In this document: positions 1 through 7,813 of the stretch, in pieces
Position numbering within the stretch: the stretch's first letter is position 1
Layout: each line of letters opens with the position of its first letter
Assembly: GCA_003558335.1 (NCBI GenBank)
Contig: PWMA01000147.1
Location: 1-15,655, forward strand
Direction of reading: 5' to 3'
From: Candidatus Methanofastidiosia archaeon
Lineage (GTDB): Archaea; Methanobacteriota_B; Thermococci; Methanofastidiosales; Methanofastidiosaceae
DNA: 15,655 nt
Notes under the pieces: model-generated
The model's input: the letters and a program-made list of their open reading frames with translations, nothing else
Told to the model about the DNA's origin: nothing
The model's database searches: none
Made by a program: the position numbers and the translations under genes

Positions 1-2
1 GC

Positions 3-122
3 TACTTCGCCGCTGTCAAGCGCTCCTATGGAGAAGCGGTCAAATCTAGAAGAAGCGACATGATGGTAAAGGAGGCAATGATCAAATTTCTCCTTTATGT
101 AACAGTGCGACAGATTGAATAA
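3..122 (+). CDS. IS transposase, C-terminal fragment (cut by left window edge)
   Basis: The frame beginning at base 3 is open from the window edge and encodes 39 residues before a TAA at 120-122. It starts YFAAVKRSYGEAVKS and goes on with MMVKEAMIKF. This resembles the end of IS5-type DDE transposases, where a KR..GE.V helix follows the last catalytic glutamate; that glutamate would lie outside the window. By hand count the first 120 bases are about 45% G+C, clearly above the neighbouring genes, which fits recently acquired DNA. The window cannot show whether the whole transposase upstream is intact. The family assignment rests on pattern memory of a short tail; that it is a transposase end is more secure than which IS family it belongs to. 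Confidence 0.65.
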   Translation, partial: YFAAVKRSYGEAVKSRRSDMMVKEAMIKFLLYVTVRQIE

Positions 123-124
123 AG

Positions 125-152
125 GCCGTTTTTTAGAAAAAGAAAAAACAGC
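125..152. repeat. Inverted repeat just after the transposase stop
   Basis: GCCGTTTTTT at 125-134 faces AAAAAACAGC at 143-152, giving a 10-bp stem with one mismatch (C/A) around an 8-nt loop. It starts three bases after the transposase stop codon. It could terminate the transposase transcript or be part of the right end of the insertion sequence. The left end of the element is outside the window, so terminal inverted repeats cannot be matched. Confidence 0.4.
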
Positions 153-203
153 TTATAGACATAGTTGCCGCAAGCACGAATTATGCAACCATGCAATAAA
201 AAA

Positions 204-217
204 CGAAAACTTTTTAT
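204..217 (+). promoter_or_regulatory. Candidate BRE/TATA promoter of the 103-aa membrane protein gene
   Basis: CGAAAAC followed by TTTTTATT looks like an archaeal TFB-recognition element plus TATA box. Its centre is about 34 nt before the ATG at 248. A start about 26 nt downstream would leave a leader of only a few bases, containing GTGAT just before the start codon. The alternative AT-rich box at 229-238 lies too close to the ATG. Confidence 0.4.
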
Positions 218-247
218 TCTTTTTGCTATTAAATATATTGTGATTTT

Positions 248-559
248 ATGGAAAAAGAAATAAAAAGATTTGACATCGGATCAGTTGCTAAAGTTTTTTT
301 CTTCATTGGATTGATTCTTGGATTGCTCGTTGGGATGGTATTTGCGATTATTTTTGTCATAGCCGGCTTATTTGCATTTGAACCTCAATCATATGCCACA
401 CTGCCTTTCACTTTTAGCACCGCATTTGCTTTGATTGGAGTAATAGCTTTTCCTATAATGTACGGTGTCGTTTTCACAATATATGGCATAATATTTGCGG
501 GATTCTACAATATAATCTCTAAGAGCGTTGGCGGAATCAAAGCTGATTTTATAGAATAA
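248..559 (+). CDS. Small conserved-type membrane protein of unknown function
   Basis: This 103-residue protein has a short charged N-terminus (MEKEIKRFDIGS) and then two long hydrophobic stretches, at about residues 13-44 and 54-90. They probably form two to four membrane segments rich in Gly, Phe and Ile. The tail FYNIISKSVGGIKAD resembles the YN.iak.vGGI ending seen in small archaeal membrane proteins and in DUF3566-like proteins. That family link is tentative and no catalytic residues are visible. The gene lies 46 bp upstream of nurA on the same strand, but nurA has its own TATA-like box, so joint function is not implied. The coding assignment rests on the clean ATG, hydrophobic pattern and promoter. 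Confidence 0.7.
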   Translation: MEKEIKRFDIGSVAKVFFFIGLILGLLVGMVFAIIFVIAGLFAFEPQSYATLPFTFSTAFALIGVIAFPIMYGVVFTIYGIIFAGFYNIISKSVGGIKADFIE

Positions 560-573
560 CTTTAGAAGATAGT

Positions 574-583
574 TTTTTATATT
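574..583 (+). promoter_or_regulatory. TATA box of the nurA-herA-mre11-rad50 operon
   Basis: TTTTTATATT is centred about 27 nt before the nurA ATG at 606, the expected distance from an archaeal TATA box to the transcription start. The operon mRNA would therefore begin at or very near the nurA start codon. No Shine-Dalgarno sequence precedes nurA, which agrees with a leaderless transcript. Confidence 0.6.
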
Positions 584-605
584 CAATTTTCATTTTTAAA
601 ACAAT

Positions 606-1727
606 ATGAACCTAGAACCAATAAAAGATATTATAGATCTTATAAAAAGTGAACAAAGCTATATTGCGGATGATTTGGATTCTGAAGAACCGTATTTTAG
701 CGAAAATAGGTATTCTCCGTTTCCTTTATCTGAAAATAATGTTAGAGATTTTGAACTCTTTGACAACGGCGAAAAAGTTACATATGTGGATGGAGGAAAT
801 ATTGATATAATTTCTTCACCATCTTTATATATAGGGCTTGTTAGGATATACTTTAATATAATTAAGAATAATAAACCCATAAGACCCAAATTTTTGCATC
901 AAAAATTTGAATTTTATGTGTTTGGTAAATCTATTGGAAATAAAGACATTGATTTTTATTTTAAATTGATTCCATTTAATAAAGATTATAAACTTGAGCT
1001 AGAGTCTATAGAGAATATTTTTCATTCTTATGATCCTACTATAACCAATGGAAATTTTAGGGCAGAATTGGGATCTGTTTGTGGCATTGCAAGAAGATTT
1101 TTGGAATGGAAAGTTTCTCAATTAGTAATTGAAAAAGAACTTGAAAAGGGAGATATATTAGTTAGGGATGGTTCACTCCAAACAGCGATTACGGGAGAAT
1201 CAGAATATTCAAAAAAAGCATATATGGCCGCAGAAAAAAAAGAAGTTACATTTTGTGGAATAGCCAAAAGATCTAGATTATATACTTCTAAGGGAAGATC
1301 TTTATCATATGCAGTGAAAACACTTGGAAATAAGAAATATCCTAAAAAACTATGGTATTATCATCCTATTGTAGAAATAAACTATTCAGACCATAACGCT
1401 GAAATGCTTTTTGTTAAATTTCACCCCTTGTCAAGATATTCCTTTAGATTTGAAATAGAAAAGAATAGGGCCAAAGATTTAGGTCAAAAGGGTATAGAGA
1501 GAGTATTAGGCATATTAGCTTCTAACTCTCTTGACCTTAGGTTTCCGGGATATCCATATGGGTTGGTTGATGCCGATTATATTGCTAGAATAAGGGGCGA
1601 TGAAAAGGAAACTCACAAGACGCTTTTTATGTCTGTATGTTCTGATAGGGAAATATTAAAATTTATTGATGAAAATACAAGTGTGGAAGATGCGCATGAT
1701 GTTCTTGATAGTTTGCATTTTGTCTAG
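606..1727 (+). CDS. nurA: NurA 5'-3' nuclease
   Basis: NurA is a manganese-dependent nuclease that works with the HerA translocase to resect DNA ends in archaeal homologous recombination. At 373 residues this is within the usual family range. Visible family marks are VDGGN (Asp62) and RDGSL (Asp188), the two obvious acidic active-site positions. Further marks are the GIAKRSR segment near residues 218-224 and the C-terminal FPGYPYGLVDAD block at 313-324. It is the first gene of a four-gene operon and is probably translated from a leaderless mRNA. Its TAG stop is 11 nt before the herA TTG start, and the herA ribosome-binding site overlaps the last base of this stop codon. The assignment is strengthened by the herA, mre11 and rad50 neighbours. 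Confidence 0.93.
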   Translation: MNLEPIKDIIDLIKSEQSYIADDLDSEEPYFSENRYSPFPLSENNVRDFELFDNGEKVTYVDGGNIDIISSPSLYIGLVRIYFNIIKNNKPIRPKFLHQKFEFYVFGKSIGNKDIDFYFKLIPFNKDYKLELESIENIFHSYDPTITNGNFRAELGSVCGIARRFLEWKVSQLVIEKELEKGDILVRDGSLQTAITGESEYSKKAYMAAEKKEVTFCGIAKRSRLYTSKGRSLSYAVKTLGNKKYPKKLWYYHPIVEINYSDHNAEMLFVKFHPLSRYSFRFEIEKNRAKDLGQKGIERVLGILASNSLDLRFPGYPYGLVDADYIARIRGDEKETHKTLFMSVCSDREILKFIDENTSVEDAHDVLDSLHFV

Positions 1728-1730
1728 GAG
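1727..1730 (+). promoter_or_regulatory. Shine-Dalgarno site deciding the herA TTG start
   Basis: GGAG at 1727-1730 ends 8 nt before TTG at 1739. A GTG at 1748 is the other possible start, but its GGAGG (1741-1745) lies only 2 nt away, too close to act as its ribosome-binding site. This favours the rarer TTG start. Confidence 0.55.
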
Positions 1731-1738
1731 TTGGTAAT

Positions 1739-3268
1739 TTGGAGGTAGTGGGAAAAATTGTATCTGGAGGATTTAGTGGAATATTAATCAGACAGAAAAC
1801 TGGAATCGAAGTGGAATTGGGTGAGCTACTTGTTACAAAAGAAAATAATGGTTACTTTATAATGCAAGTTTTTGACATTGTTTATGGCTCTCAAATTCCA
1901 GAAAGAATTAGAAGTTTGGCAGCAGGTTTAAAATTAGAAGAAGACTCAAATTTATCTTTTTTGGATAGTGATATATCAAACTTCATCCTGATTTCGTTAA
2001 AACCTGTACTGTTTGTAGATCCTAATCGCTATTATCTTCCAAAGAAACTTCCCAAGTTTTTCTCTGAAGTTGAAAGAATAACTGAAGAAGATTTAAGTTT
2101 TCTTGAAAAACCCAATAGGCCACTTTACTTTGGTCAAATAAGAAGCGGATCAAGGGTTTTAGACATAGGCGTGTTTCTTAAAGGTGAGGATGTCATTTCT
2201 CATCATATGCTGATTTCTGCTTCAACAGGAAAAGGAAAATCAAACCTTGTCAAAGTTCTAACCTATAATTTACTAAATGAAATTTATGTAGGTTTATTAG
2301 TTATTGATCCTCATGACGAATATTACGGCAGAACAAAAAAAGGATTAAAGGATCATCCCAACGCAAGAAATAAAGTTGTTTACTATTCTTTAAACCCTCC
2401 TCCCGGAACAAATACGCTTGTCTTGGATATTAAAACTATAAGGCCTTGGCATTTAAACGGTATAGTTTCTTTAACAGAACCCCAATTAGAATGCATATAT
2501 TTGTTCTACAATAGAGATAGAGAAAACTGGATAGAAAATATCGTCCTTTCTGATAAAGAGGAAGGTGTTTCTCCTTTAACTCTTGATGTCCTTAAAAGAA
2601 AGTTCAATAACCTATTTGGTATATCTTTAAAAGATGGGCAAATATCATTTAGAAATAGCCTATTTTCAAACAGCAGTGGCATAACAACAATAGAAAACAT
2701 TAAAAAATATCTTGAAGAGGGAAAAACAGTAATTATTGATACTTCAAAACTTGGTGGGGAATCAGAGCTTTTAATAGGAGGCATATTTGCCGAAGGAATT
2801 TTTTCTAAATATCGTGAGTTGAGCTTTAAAGGCAATCTTCATACTAAACCCTGTGTCAGTATAATTATTGAAGAAGCCCCGAGGGTTCTTGGAAAAGATG
2901 TTCTTGAAAAAGGAACAAATATATTTGGTACAATTGCAAGAGAAGGTAGAAAATTTAAAGTGGGCCTAGTAGCAATAACTCAACTCCCAAGCCTTATTCC
3001 AAAAGAGATACTCGCGAATATGAACACAAAAATAATAATGGGAACTGAAATGTCAAATGAAAGAAGCGCGCTAATAGAAAGTTCTCCTCAAGATATATCT
3101 GAAGAGTCAAGGAGTATAGCTAGTCTTGATATAGGGGAAGCTCTTTTAACATCGACATTTTCTAAATTAGCAATACCTTTGAAAATACCTCTCTTTGAAG
3201 ATATAGTCCAAGATAAAGAGTTACCCTCTTCTGAAAAGAATACATTTACAGGGGTAGATTTAGAGTGA
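1739..3268 (+). CDS. herA: HerA hexameric DNA translocase/helicase
   Basis: HerA is a FtsK-like ATPase ring that drives DNA through the bound NurA nuclease during end resection. The 509-residue protein begins with a HAS-barrel (about 1-100; GKIVSGGFSGILI) that docks NurA. The RecA-like ATPase domain follows. Walker A is ASTGKGKS (161-168), a variant of the commoner GATGSGKS that keeps the essential Lys-Ser. The VIDPHDEY block is at 188-195, acidic IIEEAPR near 376-382, and the REGRKFKVG and TQ motifs at 401-415 suit arginine-finger and sensor positions. A TTG start is chosen from the upstream GGAG. The TGA stop overlaps the mre11 GTG start by 4 nt (GTGA), implying translational coupling. Confidence 0.94.
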   Translation: MEVVGKIVSGGFSGILIRQKTGIEVELGELLVTKENNGYFIMQVFDIVYGSQIPERIRSLAAGLKLEEDSNLSFLDSDISNFILISLKPVLFVDPNRYYLPKKLPKFFSEVERITEEDLSFLEKPNRPLYFGQIRSGSRVLDIGVFLKGEDVISHHMLISASTGKGKSNLVKVLTYNLLNEIYVGLLVIDPHDEYYGRTKKGLKDHPNARNKVVYYSLNPPPGTNTLVLDIKTIRPWHLNGIVSLTEPQLECIYLFYNRDRENWIENIVLSDKEEGVSPLTLDVLKRKFNNLFGISLKDGQISFRNSLFSNSSGITTIENIKKYLEEGKTVIIDTSKLGGESELLIGGIFAEGIFSKYRELSFKGNLHTKPCVSIIIEEAPRVLGKDVLEKGTNIFGTIAREGRKFKVGLVAITQLPSLIPKEILANMNTKIIMGTEMSNERSALIESSPQDISEESRSIASLDIGEALLTSTFSKLAIPLKIPLFEDIVQDKELPSSEKNTFTGVDLE

Positions 3269-4521
3269 AGTTTTCGCACATGGCAGATCTTCACTTAGGT
3301 GGATGGAGGGAGGATACTTTAAGAGAAATTGGAACAAAGGCATTTGAAAAAGCTATTGATATCTCTATTCAAGAAAATGTTGACTTTGTCTTAATTTCTG
3401 GAGATCTCTTTGATTCATCCAATCCAACTATTGATGTAATGGCAAAAGCTGCAAAAAAGCTTCACGAACTAAAATTAAATGACATCGGTGTTTATGTCAT
3501 TGAAGGATCTCACGATTTTTCTCCAACAGGAAGAACTATATTAAAAGTTTTTCAGGAAGCAGGACTTCTTAAAAGAGTCACATCTGCAAAGGAAAGCGAT
3601 GGAAAACTAATTCTGAAAGGTGTCTTGGACGAAAAAACAAAAACTACCATTTTTGGAATCGCCGGTATCAGAGGCAGCTTGGAAAAAACTACCTATGCAA
3701 TGCTTGATAGAAATTATTTAGAAAATAAAGAAGGGCAAAAAATATTCTTGTTTCACTCTGCAATCCAAGAGTTAAAACCAGGTAATCTTTACCAAATGGA
3801 ATCAATGCCAATCTCTTTGCTTCCAAAAGGATTTTTATATTATGCAGGAGGCCATATTCATGAAAAAGGAGAGTATGAATTGCAAGGTTATAAAAACGTG
3901 GTATTTCCAGGGGCATTATTTCCAAATAACATAGATGAACTTTTGTCATTTAGAGGCGGTGGATTTTACATAGTCAACTATGATGGCACGACTCTTAACA
4001 AAAAATATACCCCCATAATAGTTTCTCCCGTTATTCTTTTAGAAGTAAATCTGGACGATTTGCACCTGATTAAACTTGAAGACAAAATAAAATCACTAGC
4101 TGATAAAAAAGATCTAAAAGATAGTATAGTCATTGTAAAATTCAAAGGGAAAATAGAGGGTAGTATTTCGGATATTAACTTCAAAAAGATTAATTTTTAT
4201 TTAGAAAATAAGGGAGCAATTTTAGTTAAAAGAGATACTAGAGATATTATAACAAGAGATTTTAAGGAAATAAAAAATTCATCCCTTACCAAAGAAAAAC
4301 TTGAAGATGAAACAATAGCTCGTCATAAAGACCAGATTAAAATTAAAAATTGCAATGCTGAAACAGTTTCTTTTGTAAAAAACTTCATGAATATTTTGTC
4401 AAGAGAAAAAAATGAAGGAGAGAAAAAAGATGATTATTATAGGGGAATTCTTAAGGAATCAATAGAATATCTCTCAAAAAATAATCTTTTGGAGGAATTG
4501 GATGAAACTTCTTTCCCTTGA
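3265..4521 (+). CDS. mre11: Mre11 double-strand-break repair nuclease
   Basis: Mre11 is the manganese-dependent phosphoesterase of the Mre11-Rad50 complex, which trims broken DNA ends. The 418-residue protein carries the metal-binding motifs in order: DLHLG (Asp8, His10), GDLFD (Asp47), GSHD (Ser82, His83), HSAIQ (His164) and GGHIHE (His197, His199). Two positions differ from the textbook P. furiosus enzyme. The metal-ligand Asn of GNHD is Ser82, and the His after GDLF is Asp50, as in bacterial SbcD. The C-terminal third is Lys/Glu-rich and suits the Rad50-binding and capping region. GTG start at 3265 overlaps the herA stop. The 3' end overlaps rad50 by 20 nt. Confidence 0.93.
   Translation: MKFSHMADLHLGGWREDTLREIGTKAFEKAIDISIQENVDFVLISGDLFDSSNPTIDVMAKAAKKLHELKLNDIGVYVIEGSHDFSPTGRTILKVFQEAGLLKRVTSAKESDGKLILKGVLDEKTKTTIFGIAGIRGSLEKTTYAMLDRNYLENKEGQKIFLFHSAIQELKPGNLYQMESMPISLLPKGFLYYAGGHIHEKGEYELQGYKNVVFPGALFPNNIDELLSFRGGGFYIVNYDGTTLNKKYTPIIVSPVILLEVNLDDLHLIKLEDKIKSLADKKDLKDSIVIVKFKGKIEGSISDINFKKINFYLENKGAILVKRDTRDIITRDFKEIKNSSLTKEKLEDETIARHKDQIKIKNCNAETVSFVKNFMNILSREKNEGEKKDDYYRGILKESIEYLSKNNLLEELDETSFP
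4491..4495 (+). promoter_or_regulatory. Strong Shine-Dalgarno site of rad50 inside mre11
   Basis: GGAGG lies 6 nt before the rad50 ATG at 4502 and is embedded in the last codons of mre11. It fixes the rad50 start and shows that rad50 is translated by ribosome recruitment within the polycistronic mRNA, unlike the leaderless first gene. Confidence 0.7.
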
Positions 4522-7057
4522 AATGCTAAACATACGTAGCTATCATCATCAAAAAATCGATTTTCCAGAAGGCTCTTTTTTACTATCCGGAGACATTGGA
4601 TTTGGCAAATCAACAATATTATTGGCAATTGAATTTTCACTTTTTGGGTTTGGAGATATAATGGCTTCTTCTCTTTTAAGAAGAGGTGAAAGAGAAGGGA
4701 AGACACGTTTAGAGTTTGAGCTAGAGGGGCAAAACATCGTTGTAGGGCGAAGTCTTCAAAAAAAAGGGGAAACAATATCTCAAACTACTGGTTATATTTC
4801 AATTGATGGCAGTAGAAGGGAAATGACTCCCACTGAACTTAAAGCAGAGGTGCTTAATCTTTTAGGTTATCCTAAGGATCTTTTTACAAAACAAAAAAAT
4901 CCGATATACAGGTATACAGTTTATACTCCACAAGAAGAGATGAAACAGATTCTATCGTCTAAAAGAGACGATAGAATGGAAATATTGAGAAGAATATTTG
5001 GTGTTGATAGGTATAAAATAATAAAAGATAATTCTAATAATTTAAGGCTCGAACTCAAAAGAAAGGCTTCAAATTATGATGCTCTATCAAAAGATTTGAA
5101 AGAAAAAGAAAATGACTTAAAAATAATTTCTGAAAAAAAAGAAAAACTAATCAAAGAGGTTCATGAAATAAAGAAACGATTAGATGGTTTTGTTTTAAAA
5201 GAAAGTAGTTTATCTAAAAACTCCGAAGAGCTAGATGAAAAATTTGGGGAATTTCAAAAGATTTCAAATGAAATTTCTTCAAAAGAAGGAGAATTAAGGT
5301 CTTATGAGCAAAATCTATCAAATTTTAACATTAAAATTAATCAGATCTTAAAAGACAAAGACGGAATAGATATAGAAAAAGAGATTGAAACACTTGAAAC
5401 CAAAATAAAAAATATATCAGAAAAACTTTCAAAATCTAAAGAAAAAAGGGAAATTCTTAATACACAAAGAGTTATGTTGGGCAGACTTGAAGTTGAAATA
5501 TCAAATAAAAATGAAACACTTCAAAAAATATCTGAAGAAATTACATCAAAGAAGAATTTACTATCTTCTTTTGAAGGCCCATATACTAGGCCCATAACGG
5601 AACTAAGGAATGAAATTTTAGAAATACAAAAAAATATTGAGAGAATCTATCAAAAAAAAGAAGGAGTTAACTCTGAAATCGATAAGTTATTGAAGTTAAA
5701 GGAAAGATACAATTCAAAGATATTGGAATACAAAGAAAAAAACTCTGTTGTCATGGGCGCCATAAACTCTATTGAAAACGATTTGTCGTCTTTGAACAAT
5801 CTTAAAGATATGGCACTTTGCCCTTTGTGTAAACAGAGTATATCTGAAGATCACAGGAAGAGCGAGATAAAAAGAATCAACGAAGAAAAAACTAAACTTA
5901 AAACCTCTTTAAAAAATACAAAAGAACTGATTACAAAGCTAGAAATAAAACTACAGGGACTCGAAAAAGAGTTAGAAAATAAATCAAGAAATATAATTAT
6001 GTCACAAAAAGATAAAATAGAAGTATTGGAAAAACTAATTAAAGAAACAGAAACTTTTAATCTTGTAACAAAAGAATTAGTTGATTTAAATGTCCATCTA
6101 GAGTCTCTGAAAAATGAAATAAACGAAAAAACTAAGAATCAGACTCAAATATTAAATGAAATTGAAAAATTATCCCCAGTTGAATTTGAGATAAATGAGC
6201 TTGAGAAAAACAAAGAATCATGTTTAGAAATTTTAAATAGGTATCGAGAAGCTTTGAATATAAAAAAAGAAAAAGAGATCTTAGAGGCTAGAGTGGACTC
6301 ACTGTCAAAGAATTTAAAGAACTTAAAAGAGAGTGCAAAAGAATTTTCAGGCATAGAATCCGAGAAACAAAAAATTAATCAAGAACTAAAAAAAGTATCT
6401 GCTGAAAAACTTAAAATGGAAAGGGAAGAGGCAGAAAAGTCAAAAGAGATTGAATTACTTCAAAATGATATTTCTAGGGTAAAAAATGAAATAGAGGTAA
6501 AGAATAAACATGTTCACACCAAAGAAAAACTTGAAAACATTGCAAACTGGATTGATAATTATTTTATCAGTTTAATGGAAACTATGGAAAGAGATTTCAT
6601 GGAATCTCTTAGAATGCAATTTGAAGACTATTTTTCAAAATGGCTTGAAAATTTGTTAGAAGGAAATGAATTAGAAGCTTCAATAGATGAGGATTTTACT
6701 CCTATTTTAAGACAAGAAGGATTTGATGCAGAGTATGAGTCTCTTTCAGGAGGGGAGAGAACTTCTGTAGCTCTTGCCTATAGACTTGCTTTAAACAGGA
6801 TAATAAATAATCTAATAGATGAGATAAAGACACAAGACTTAATAATTCTTGATGAACCCACAGATGGATTTTCAAGAAAACAGTTGGATAAAGTAAGGGA
6901 TGTTCTTGATATGCTTGGTATGAGCCAAGTAATTATAGTCTCTCATGAACCAGAGATCGAAAGTTGTGTCGATCATGTTTTAAGAGTTACAAAAAGAGAC
7001 GGAGTATCGCGGATCGAAAGCCAAAGTTCTTTTTCGAAAGCTACAGTTGGAATCTAA
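4502..7057 (+). CDS. rad50: Rad50 SMC-like ATPase
   Basis: Rad50 is the ATPase partner of Mre11; ATP binding closes the head dimer and gates nuclease access. The 851-residue protein has Walker A GDIGFGKS (30-37). A long Lys/Glu/Leu coiled coil follows, interrupted midway by the zinc-hook CPLC (Cys440, Cys443), then a returning coil. The ABC signature LSGGER is at 748-753, Walker B IILDEP at 781-786 and the H-loop SHEPE at about 814. All key ATPase and hook residues are present, and length suits archaeal Rad50. The first 20 bases overlap mre11, so equal co-expression is likely. A perfect 12-bp hairpin is embedded in the coding sequence at 4949-4977. Confidence 0.96.
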   Translation: MKLLSLEMLNIRSYHHQKIDFPEGSFLLSGDIGFGKSTILLAIEFSLFGFGDIMASSLLRRGEREGKTRLEFELEGQNIVVGRSLQKKGETISQTTGYISIDGSRREMTPTELKAEVLNLLGYPKDLFTKQKNPIYRYTVYTPQEEMKQILSSKRDDRMEILRRIFGVDRYKIIKDNSNNLRLELKRKASNYDALSKDLKEKENDLKIISEKKEKLIKEVHEIKKRLDGFVLKESSLSKNSEELDEKFGEFQKISNEISSKEGELRSYEQNLSNFNIKINQILKDKDGIDIEKEIETLETKIKNISEKLSKSKEKREILNTQRVMLGRLEVEISNKNETLQKISEEITSKKNLLSSFEGPYTRPITELRNEILEIQKNIERIYQKKEGVNSEIDKLLKLKERYNSKILEYKEKNSVVMGAINSIENDLSSLNNLKDMALCPLCKQSISEDHRKSEIKRINEEKTKLKTSLKNTKELITKLEIKLQGLEKELENKSRNIIMSQKDKIEVLEKLIKETETFNLVTKELVDLNVHLESLKNEINEKTKNQTQILNEIEKLSPVEFEINELEKNKESCLEILNRYREALNIKKEKEILEARVDSLSKNLKNLKESAKEFSGIESEKQKINQELKKVSAEKLKMEREEAEKSKEIELLQNDISRVKNEIEVKNKHVHTKEKLENIANWIDNYFISLMETMERDFMESLRMQFEDYFSKWLENLLEGNELEASIDEDFTPILRQEGFDAEYESLSGGERTSVALAYRLALNRIINNLIDEIKTQDLIILDEPTDGFSRKQLDKVRDVLDMLGMSQVIIVSHEPEIESCVDHVLRVTKRDGVSRIESQSSFSKATVGI
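4949..4977 (+). repeat. Perfect 12-bp hairpin within rad50
   Basis: ATTCTATCGTCT (4949-4960) is exactly complementary to AGACGATAGAAT (4966-4977), with a 5-nt AAAAG loop. The coded peptide is around ILSSKRDDRMEIL, within the N-terminal head region of Rad50. A stem this long is rare by chance in a window of this size; a role in mRNA folding or processing is possible but unproven. Confidence 0.75.
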
Positions 7058-7267
7058 TTTTTCAAAAGAATTATAAAGCCTAAATTTTATTATATAATGT
7101 GTGTATATGCTTTCAAAAATACCTGTAAATCTTAATAAAGAAGAAATAACGCATTTAGGTAAGTTTCAAACTCTATTACTAATGTAGATAAGCAACAAAA
7201 AGAATAATTGGAGAAAGGTAAAAAGAAAGTTCAAGAGATAATCGAATAATATAATAAAAAAGATTAC
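7058..7267 (+). other. Gap between rad50 and ogt with traces of a decayed short frame
   Basis: No intact gene is visible in these 210 bases. A 26-codon frame (7107-7187) begins MLSKIPVNLNKEEITH and stops at TAG. Shifting to the frame of the downstream ogt gene continues as TNVDKQQKE, stop, LEKGKKKVQEIIE, stop, YNKKDY, and then runs into the ogt ATG. The Lys/Glu-rich composition is protein-like, so this may be a short gene broken by one frameshift and two stops, or simply AT-rich spacer. AT-rich boxes at 7081-7100 and 7244-7259 could hold the ogt promoter, but none is at a convincing distance. Confidence 0.35.
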
Positions 7268-7813
7268 ATGAAGTACTACTATACTATAAAAAATTCAAGT
7301 TTAGGCAATTTTGGATTAATATGGAAAGAAGATTCCCTTAATTTAAAAATTATTAAAATCTTTCTACCCACAGAGAAAAGTAGTTTGATTTCTAAAATAC
7401 AAAAGGACTACAGCGCTATTGAAAAATCTGATTCATTAAATGAATTGGCAAGTAATATAAAAAAATTTATTTCTGGAGAAAAAATCTATTTTAACCTTGA
7501 TCTCCTCGATCTCGATATGTGCACTAGTTTTCAGAAGAAAGTTTTAATAACAGACTATAAAATTCCTAGAGGGTATGTAAGCACTTATTCAAGAATTGGT
7601 AAAACAATAGGTTCCATAAAAGGTGCAAGAGCAGTAGGAAACGCTTTGGCTAAAAATCCTTTTCCATTGATAATTCCTTGTCACCGGGCAATAAAATCTG
7701 ACAAAAGTCTCGGAGGATTTGAAGAAGGCTTAGAAATGAAAAAGACTTTATTGGAAAACGAGGGCATTAAAATTTTAAATGGATTTGTTATAACTGATAA
7801 AATATACTACTAA
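7268..7813 (+). CDS. ogt: Methylated-DNA--protein-cysteine methyltransferase
   Basis: This suicide enzyme moves the alkyl group from O6-alkylguanine in DNA to its own cysteine, restoring guanine in one step. The 181-residue protein has a variable N-terminal domain (about 1-85). The DNA-binding and active-site domain follows: FQKKV and IPRGYVSTYSRIG (88-110), the helix with the arginine finger KGARAVGNAL (Arg121), and the active site IIPCHRAI (Cys138, His139, Arg140). SLGGFEEG and the LLENEG end also fit the family. All essential residues are present. It follows the Rad50 operon on the same strand after a 209-bp gap. Its TAA stop shares bases with the TAG stop of the convergent dinB. Direct damage reversal fits the surrounding repair genes. 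Confidence 0.93.
   Translation: MKYYYTIKNSSLGNFGLIWKEDSLNLKIIKIFLPTEKSSLISKIQKDYSAIEKSDSLNELASNIKKFISGEKIYFNLDLLDLDMCTSFQKKVLITDYKIPRGYVSTYSRIGKTIGSIKGARAVGNALAKNPFPLIIPCHRAIKSDKSLGGFEEGLEMKKTLLENEGIKILNGFVITDKIYY
7810..7813. other. Convergent stop-codon overlap, ogt/dinB
   Basis: The four bases CTAA contain the ogt stop (TAA, plus strand, 7811-7813) and the dinB stop (TAG, minus strand, 7812-7810). There is no intergenic terminator, so each transcript must end inside the neighbouring gene. Confidence 0.9.

Noticed and set aside
67..97. 8-bp stem (TAAAGGAG / CTCCTTTA) inside the transposase end
   Set aside because: The 15-nt loop and short stem are compatible with chance within a coding stretch.
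4437..4775. 112-codon open frame on the minus strand across the mre11/rad50 junction
   Set aside because: It overlaps two confident genes, has no promoter or protein-like pattern, and is treated as a shadow.
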